DNA of 64,000 bases, taken from assembly GCA_012520645.1 (NCBI GenBank), contig JAAYNV010000055.1, forward strand, positions 50,885-114,884. The letters are read 5' to 3'. The DNA is from Clostridiales bacterium (GTDB taxonomy: Bacteria; Bacillota; Clostridia; Lachnospirales; Lachnospiraceae). Positions 63,891 to 64,000 of this stretch are shown in pieces (position 1 is the first letter of the stretch; each line of letters begins with the position of its first letter). Under the pieces are notes generated by a model that was not told the origin of the DNA, ran no database searches, and saw only the letters and a list, made by a program, of their open reading frames with translations. A program made the translations under genes and the position numbers.

Positions 63891-64000
63891 TCAAGACAAA
63901 AATCTAACATTTTTTTAATGAACCGATATGGTTGATAAGTTACAAGGAACATGGGGAGAATTGTGGAACGCTCCCCCGATCCACATATATGCTAAGCTAC
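63880..64000. mobile_element. Possible end of an insertion sequence
   Basis: TrkA similarity stops at about 63880 and AT-rich sequence begins with GGTTCAGTTGTCAAGACA. This looks like an element terminus inside trkA. The other end and any transposase lie beyond the window, so the family is not determined. Confidence 0.4.

Noticed and set aside
1..64000. CRISPR arrays, prophage or plasmid origin
   Set aside because: No regularly spaced repeats, phage structural genes, integrases or origin-like arrays were seen.

Overview
The window looks like the core chromosome of an anaerobic, Gram-positive member of the Clostridia, most likely family Lachnospiraceae. The evidence is a Gram-positive PolC polymerase, a spoIIIA sporulation operon, SpoIVB and a Spo0A-type protein, the nusB-xseAB-ispA-dxs-tlyA-nadK-argR-recN-spoIVB gene order, and a small pyruvate formate-lyase-type glycyl-radical protein. 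The species cannot be named from the sequence alone. Nearly every gene lies on the minus strand; only an SPOUT RNA methyltransferase (5517-6350) and the glycyl-radical protein (26995-27240) lie on plus. Coding density is high and no gene-free stretch exceeds about 260 bases.

Layout, left to right; transcription runs right to left unless stated. 1-5.3 kb: exported transglutaminase-like protein, glycogen synthase glgA, a Spo0A-like protein without a proper receiver domain, and a MATE transporter. 5.4-6.4 kb: plus-strand RNA methyltransferase behind a perfect-consensus promoter. 6.4-17 kb: one long operon from asp23 to spoIVB, covering transcription antitermination, exonuclease VII, isoprenoid precursors, rRNA methylation, NAD kinase, ArgR and RecN. 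17-21.3 kb: lipoprotein transglutaminase, prfC and deoB. 21.4-26.9 kb: spoIIIAA-AH behind a sigma-E-like promoter, with spoIIIAE frameshifted in a seven-base homopolymer. 27-31 kb: glycyl-radical protein and a heterodimeric ABC exporter. 31-36.4 kb: pnp, rpsO, an SH3-NlpC/P60 cell-wall hydrolase with a WalR-type box, and a Na/phosphate cotransporter. 36.5-45.3 kb: the rimP-nusA-ylxR-ylxQ-infB-rbfA-nrnA-truB-ribF translation operon. 45.4-46.7 kb: third transglutaminase-like protein and tRNA-Glu(CUC). 47-60.5 kb: polC, ispG, a Ser/Thr kinase/PP2C pair, rseP, dxr, cdsA, uppS, frr, pyrH and a bactofilin. 60.6-64 kb: polysaccharide deacetylase, trkH and a 5'-truncated trkA broken at a probable insertion boundary.

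How the genes fit together: dxs, dxr, ispG, ispA and uppS supply the MEP-to-undecaprenyl route used for cell-wall synthesis. cdsA, rseP, the bactofilin, the deacetylase and the NlpC/P60 hydrolase also act at the envelope. rimP through ribF, frr, prfC, rpsO, pnp and tlyA serve ribosome assembly, translation and RNA turnover. SpoIVB and SpoIIIA link mother cell and forespore during sporulation.

The most noteworthy observations are: a two-hairpin intergenic repeat present twice with a compensatory base-pair change; a free-standing 81-residue glycyl-radical domain; a receiver-less Spo0A at what looks like the native spo0A neighbourhood; the spoIIIAE homopolymer frameshift; a WalR-type box at the promoter of the NlpC/P60 gene; a long hairpin in the pnp leader; and a kinase/phosphatase pair with its own promoter inside the rseP-ispG region. 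Most of the rest is ordinary core genome, and I do not claim a wholly new system.
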